A stretch of 5,798 bases of DNA from Lachnospiraceae bacterium (GTDB lineage: Bacteria; Bacillota; Clostridia; Lachnospirales; Lachnospiraceae). A program made the position numbers and the translations under genes. The stretch lies in assembly GCA_003488965.1 (NCBI GenBank), contig DNJW01000267.1:1-5798 (forward strand). Reading direction: 5' to 3'. How positions within the stretch are numbered: the stretch's first letter is position 1; each line of letters opens with the position of its first letter. The notes below the pieces were generated by a model. That model ran no database searches and had not been told where the DNA came from. It saw nothing but the letters and a program-made list of their open reading frames with translations. Shown here piece by piece: positions 5,749-5,798 of this stretch.

Positions 5749-5777
5749 CATCGTACCCTTTCATTTTAAAGTAGTTA
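5749..5777 (-). repeat. Shared leader repeat, copy 2
   Basis: Counterpart of 2520-2548, upstream of the Uma2 gene. It keeps an ATGAA at 5751-5747 where the TPR-like gene has its start codon, but this ATG is not in the Uma2 frame, which starts 28 bases further on. The retained start looks vestigial. The promoter expected just upstream cannot be judged because its -35 would lie beyond the window. Confidence 0.55.
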
Positions 5778-5798
5778 GGATCCTTAAAGAAATAACTT

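Noticed and set aside
1..5798. CRISPR array or tRNA/rRNA gene
   Set aside because: No regularly spaced repeats and no tRNA or rRNA signature sequences were seen on either strand.

Overview
The window looks like chromosomal DNA from a Gram-positive anaerobe of the Clostridia, most likely Lachnospiraceae. The evidence is moderately AT-rich DNA, strong AGGAGG-type ribosome binding sites, TTGACA/TATAAT-like promoters, a Lachnospiraceae-style chemoreceptor, and a BlaI/M56 peptidase pair whose sensor domain resembles those I recall from that family. The taxon is inferred from sequence style, not from a marker gene.

Layout, left to right. (1) 84-1686 (+): a methyl-accepting chemotaxis receptor gene broken by a frameshift or deletion in its second membrane helix. 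Its sensory half (84-656) and its HAMP plus signalling half (532-1686) now lie in different frames. (2) 1691-1817: a compressed scar. It holds 19 bases identical to the inside of the downstream M56 gene, a perfect 13-bp hairpin terminator, and an antisense relic of the C-terminus of a Uma2-family gene. (3) 1818-2522 (-): a 234-residue acidic, TPR-like protein of unknown function with a clear sigma-A promoter. (4) 2583-2706: a divergent promoter region with a candidate BlaI operator. (5) 2707-5047 (+): a two-gene operon, a BlaI/MecI-type repressor overlapping a BlaR1-like M56 membrane metallopeptidase whose sensor is not visibly penicillin-binding. (6) 5130-5168: a second, nearly identical hairpin terminator. 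(7) 5178-5723 (-): an intact Uma2-family (PD-(D/E)XK superfamily) gene, convergent with the peptidase gene.

How the parts relate. The repressor and peptidase form a plausible self-contained sensing switch: an extracytoplasmic signal activates the zinc peptidase, the repressor is inactivated, and its own promoter opens. No beta-lactamase or other target gene is in the window, so the output is unknown.

The most interesting structure is at the scale of the whole window. The segment between the broken receptor gene and the TPR-like gene is a collapsed second copy of the peptidase 3' end, terminator and Uma2 3' end found intact at 4814-5243. The two minus-strand genes also share a 29-bp leader. 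Both therefore sit in the same flanking framework but carry unrelated cores, which suggests past duplication with reciprocal deletion, or exchange of a cassette core. I see no RNA genes, CRISPR array, insertion sequence or phage genes.
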